The notes under the pieces are model-generated. The model was not told where the DNA came from. It saw nothing but the letters and a program-made list of their open reading frames with translations, and did no database searches. The position numbers and the translations under genes are program-made. From Anadara kagoshimensis (lineage: Eukaryota > Mollusca > Bivalvia > Arcoida > Arcidae): a stretch of 64,000 bases of DNA. The DNA lies in contig CM037864.1 of the NCBI GenBank assembly GCA_021292105.1, positions 4,312,413-4,376,412 on the forward strand, written 5' to 3'. Of the stretch, positions 61,033 through 64,000 are shown one piece after another (position 1 is the stretch's first letter; the number at the start of each line of letters is the position of its first letter).

Positions 61033-61322
61033 ACATCACCAGCTATAGGTGAAGTGGCAGAACTTTTTACCTTTGCAGTGTGCTCAAGGCAATATGCAGG
61101 GAGGGTTCTTAAAAATGACATGCCTACCCTGAGACAGGGCATAGATTCTTAAGGTCTCTTCAAAAAGACCCTGTGACTTTTGTTTCAAAATGCTGAATGC
61201 TTGCCAAAAGAACAGTCATTCCCTCTTTTCAATTATTCTTGGTCAGACCCAGCCAGTGTTAGAACACTGACCTCCCACATATGAAGTGAACTCTACTAAC
61301 TGAGGTACAGTAATGATGATGC
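61033..61322 (-). mobile_element. SINE (type A), minus orientation, nearly complete
   Basis: It begins with the reversed tail ACATCACCAGCTATAGGTG. The body has GCAGGGAGGGTTCTTAAAA, TCTCTTCAAAAAGACCCTG and CTTGGTCAGACCCAGCC, and ends in a degenerate head. It lies inside the first intron of the cysteinyl-tRNA synthetase gene, in the same orientation as that gene. Confidence 0.75.
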
Positions 61323-61744
61323 AATGACACTAGTCAAGACATAATCATTTGCCATATACATGTAGTTTACATTGCATCCAAACCTTCTAAAACATTAATG
61401 AAGAGACCCATGTTTATTTACTGATTAATTTCAAGAGTGAAGTGAAGTAACAGTGTTTTAAGGCCTGGTCGAAAATCATTCTCATATATCAATAATATCA
61501 TTTCTGGGATCACCGAGGAAACTAGAGTACCCTAAAACAACCATAAACCTTTAAATGATCAATAAAGCAACTGGTACATTGGTAATTTGATGCTTTAGAT
61601 TACTGTAACACTTGTCAAAAGATCAACATTGTAACTCACCCTGTCACAGGGCACAGAGTGACCATGTAAAGGCTATATAACCTACAAAGAAAATTCCTTT
61701 CTGCTGTCAAGCCTACAGTAGTTAGAGACTAAAGGAATTGACGA

Positions 61745-61880
61745 CTAAGCACCAGTAGCTTTGTTGTGTGTCCATGTTCGCTTAGGGCAATGTGCATAGA
61801 GGGTTCTTTAACGTGCCACACCTGCCATGACATGGGACATTGGTTTTTATGGTCTTTGAAAAACCTGATGAATAAGTTTA
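61745..61880 (-). mobile_element. SINE (type A) fragment, minus orientation
   Basis: It contains TAGGGCAATGTGCATAGAG, GGTTCTTTAACGTGCCACAC and GGTCTTTGAAAAACCTG, the central body of the type A SINE. Tail and head are lost. It lies ~110 bases downstream of the synthetase start exon donor, within intron 1. Confidence 0.65.
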
Positions 61881-61992
61881 ATAGTGGAGTAGAGAAAAAA
61901 ACAAGAAGAAACAGAATATAAAAACAATAAGTTGCTAAACTTTGTTTGATTGCCTTAATAATAGTTTTATACAGATCATTCATTTTACTTAC

Positions 61993-61999
61993 TTGCCAT
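61993..61999 (-). CDS. CARS1: Cysteinyl-tRNA synthetase start exon (first 7 coding nt)
   Basis: On the minus strand ATGGCAA is followed directly by the consensus donor GTAAGT. Its single leftover base A joins the GT opening the next exon at 60527 to make AGT, giving the N-terminus MASKSKKTQPEW. The resulting protein would start directly with the short basic leader before the catalytic domain, lacking the GST-like N-terminal extension known from some vertebrate forms. The intron is 1465 bases and contains two minus-oriented SINE remnants. The base after ATG is G, which is favourable, but position -3 is C, so the start context is only fair. The 5' UTR and any upstream non-coding exon are not resolved. 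Confidence 0.68.
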
Positions 62000-62051
62000 T
62001 TGGTGACTGGTAACCAGCTGAACTTTTAGAATACTTGTAGAAATTCGTAAG

Positions 62052-62066
62052 ACAGGTTTAGCTGTA
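62052..62066 (+). mobile_element. CAGT element terminal remnant upstream of CARS1 start
   Basis: ACAGGTTTAGCTGTA, the 15-base right end of the CAGT element, lies 53 bases 5' of the synthetase start codon. It could lie in the promoter or 5' UTR. It is short, so chance similarity is possible. Confidence 0.35.
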
Positions 62067-62525
62067 TATATCTCAGTAATCACACTTCTCAGTAAGGCCA
62101 TACAGCATTAAAATCCTACAAATTCACAGAAATATATATATACATGTACTCATACAAATGTAATCATGATTCATTGGTTGTCAAAAAATGGAGGGGAAAA
62201 ACCCCAGGTATACTTTCTGTTTATAGTTAGAGTTCCTTGAATTTCTTATTTTTGGACAGTTACCAAATACAATGCTTAATAGTAAAAATGTGTAACCTTG
62301 ACTCATCACTGCAGTCCTTTCAGTAAATTAGGAAGTAGAACACAAGTTTAGCAAGTATGGATCACCTTGTACTGCAGAAACATATTCACATAAATTTAGT
62401 TGAAGTATGCCACAAACTTAATCCAATTCCATACAAGTAGCAGACAATTTGTCACCTTGCTGGCTTTATTGAAACCAATGATCACCACAATATGTTCAAT
62501 TCAGATCAGATTTTGGCACTCCATG

Positions 62526-62722
62526 TACAGTTCAACCTGCCTTAAAGACCACCTCTATATAAGGGCCACCTGCTTATAAAGGCCAGTAGAATTGTATCCC
62601 TATTGTAATTTATTCATATTATTTGAACCTGAATATAAAGGTTTGACTGTATATAAGGCCACCTGTCCATAACGGCCATTTTTACTGGTTCCCATGGGTG
62701 GCCTTTATAGGAGTTTGATGAT
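62526..62722 (+). mobile_element. CAGT element, degraded right end
   Basis: It starts TACAGTTCAACCTGCC. An internal end-like motif GGTTTGACTGTATATAAGG precedes CCACCTGTCC, and the right terminus is decayed (TATAGGAGTTTGATGA), perhaps through recombination between two copies. Confidence 0.65.
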
Positions 62723-62939
62723 AATCAGTAAAACCTTGATTTAATGCAACCATTTTTTCAGACTGATTTAAGTTTATTGTTCAGTTTGGCAATAAAGTGA
62801 GGACGACTTGTAAAAAAACATAAATGCATGTAAATTTTGACTTCCAAATACTGTGGCATTAGGCAAGACGACGTAGTTACCAACAGACTTTACAACAAGG
62901 TTTTACTTATACCACATGTCTTGTCTCTTATTTGGTAAT

Positions 62940-63105
62940 TAATGGACCACAGCGCCTGTCACCACTTAGGTTCAAATTCCACTGGACAAATCCCAGTGTG
63001 AGAAAGTTTGTCAGTACACTTGCATGAGGTCAGTAGTGTTCTCCACCATTCTTGAACTGTCCATCTCCTTATCAGTGAAAGAATCTTAACTGGGGTGTCA
63101 AACTT
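62940..63105 (+). mobile_element. SINE (type B), 5' truncated
   Basis: It contains TTAGGTTCAAATTCCACTGG, GAAAGTTTGTCAG, TTCTCCACCATTCTTGAACT and a decayed tail ATCAGTGAAAGAATCTTAAC. Confidence 0.6.
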
Positions 63106-63168
63106 CGATATTCCAATCTTATTTTATGTTTGTTGTTTCAAGTTCTTAATTGCTTTGCCTATTGCAAA

Positions 63169-63401
63169 GTACTGTATAATGCTTATATTTCGCTATGGTT
63201 TTATTTTCGCTATATTCAAGGTCAAGTGTATTCCCACGAAAATTAAACCACTGTGAATAGACACTGGTATTACCAGCCCATTAATCTTGCTAGTCGTTTT
63301 CCTTGAATCAGATAAGATGCGAAAATATGACACCGCGAATACAATAGTCATCGTCAAACCGTGAAAATTTGACACTGTGAAAATAAAGCAATATACAGTA
63401 C
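63169..63401. mobile_element. Inverted-repeat MITE, 233 bp
   Basis: It starts GTACTGTATAATGCTT and ends AAGCAATATACAGTAC, inverted repeats with one mismatch. Subterminal TTATTTTCGC and GTGAAAATAAAG extend the pairing. The interior is rich in GCGAAAA/TTTTCGC-type words. Confidence 0.65.
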
Positions 63402-64000
63402 ATATTTTTCAACTATGAAGTTCTTTACTAGTATTTGGTTTACAACATAGACATATTTTGTTTTTAAGATCTAATCCAAAGGGTTAGCTGTTTTCATTTA
63501 CCAAATGCAGAGAACATCTTGTCATTCATTATCAGGAATTCCAAAAGGGGCCTGTTGCCCTGAATTAGAAAGATGAAAATGTGACAGAAATATAACTGGA
63601 GACACTACACTATTAGTTGCCTTGATGATTTTAAAGGGGCCGAGAGTAAATCTGATCACTATTAACCACTGGGTGACTGCCAAATAAAATCCCTGTACTA
63701 TACCTACCGTACATACTGAGCTTACTAAAGCATTAAATTTGTATCCTTTATAAAAAAATTAACTTATCAGAAAAAAGAATAATTTTAAATGACAAAATAA
63801 AGCTGTTTTGAACATTTGTGTGCAAAGAATTCAATAGGAGGGAGTTACTTAAGGAACTACAAGCATTATCTATACAAAAGGCACCCACTTATCTATAATT
63901 TACCTTACATGATTACATCATACATATATGCAATCTTATGTCATTCAATTCAGTTGCCAGAATATTTTATTTTGAAGAGTTTTTAATGTTTCCAAGAAAC

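Larger units (their letters stand above)
62000..64000. other. Upstream flank of CARS1; no exon recognised
   Basis: It holds a CAGT-element copy, an SINE fragment and a MITE. Promoter elements could not be assigned. No CpG-rich segment or clear TATA box stands out near 62000. Confidence 0.5.

Overview
The window reads as AT-rich animal nuclear DNA, most likely from a bivalve mollusc or another lophotrochozoan. The evidence is spliced genes with GT-AG introns of up to 21 kb, no operon-like packing, many tRNA-derived SINEs and small inverted-repeat elements, and many micro- and minisatellites. Taxon is an inference. Gene models below were read by eye from splice sites and frame continuity.

Two protein-coding genes are supported. 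The first is a plus-strand gene with six exons between 12198 and 54197. All exon junctions keep one open frame, giving a partial protein of about 324 residues with sequons, cysteines and a hydrophobic C-terminal tail, so it looks like a secreted or membrane-anchored protein. I do not recognise its family, and its first exon(s) were not found. The second is the 5' end of a minus-strand cytosolic cysteinyl-tRNA synthetase gene: a tiny start exon at 61993-61999 and a 30-codon exon at 60436-60527. The rest of this gene was not found to its left. Either it starts with a very long intron holding the first gene, or the copy is broken or misassembled.

The remainder is introns and intergenic DNA built from repeats. 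1-12 kb holds palindromes (2284-2310, 2480-2645, 4621-4781), a degenerate ~30 bp minisatellite (5335-5735) and CT tracts. 12-33 kb (intron) holds an SINE with a complete tRNA-like cloverleaf, several copies of a ~180 bp inverted-repeat element (here the CAGT element), a 48 bp satellite that begins exactly at the end of one such copy, a 1443 bp TIR transposon (28759-30201), and 53 bp and 141 bp tandem arrays. 33-42 kb (intron) holds GGTTGAATG-core minisatellites and a TA-flanked MITE whose inverted sister lies at 21 kb. 42.7-53 kb (intron) holds a second satellite made of CAGT-element end sequence. 54-64 kb holds simple repeats, further MITEs and SINEs, and the cysteinyl-tRNA synthetase 5' end.

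The most notable points are the duplicated splice acceptor in front of the fourth exon, the opposite-strand arrangement of the two genes, satellites born from a MITE terminus, and three SINE types that share one 3' tail.
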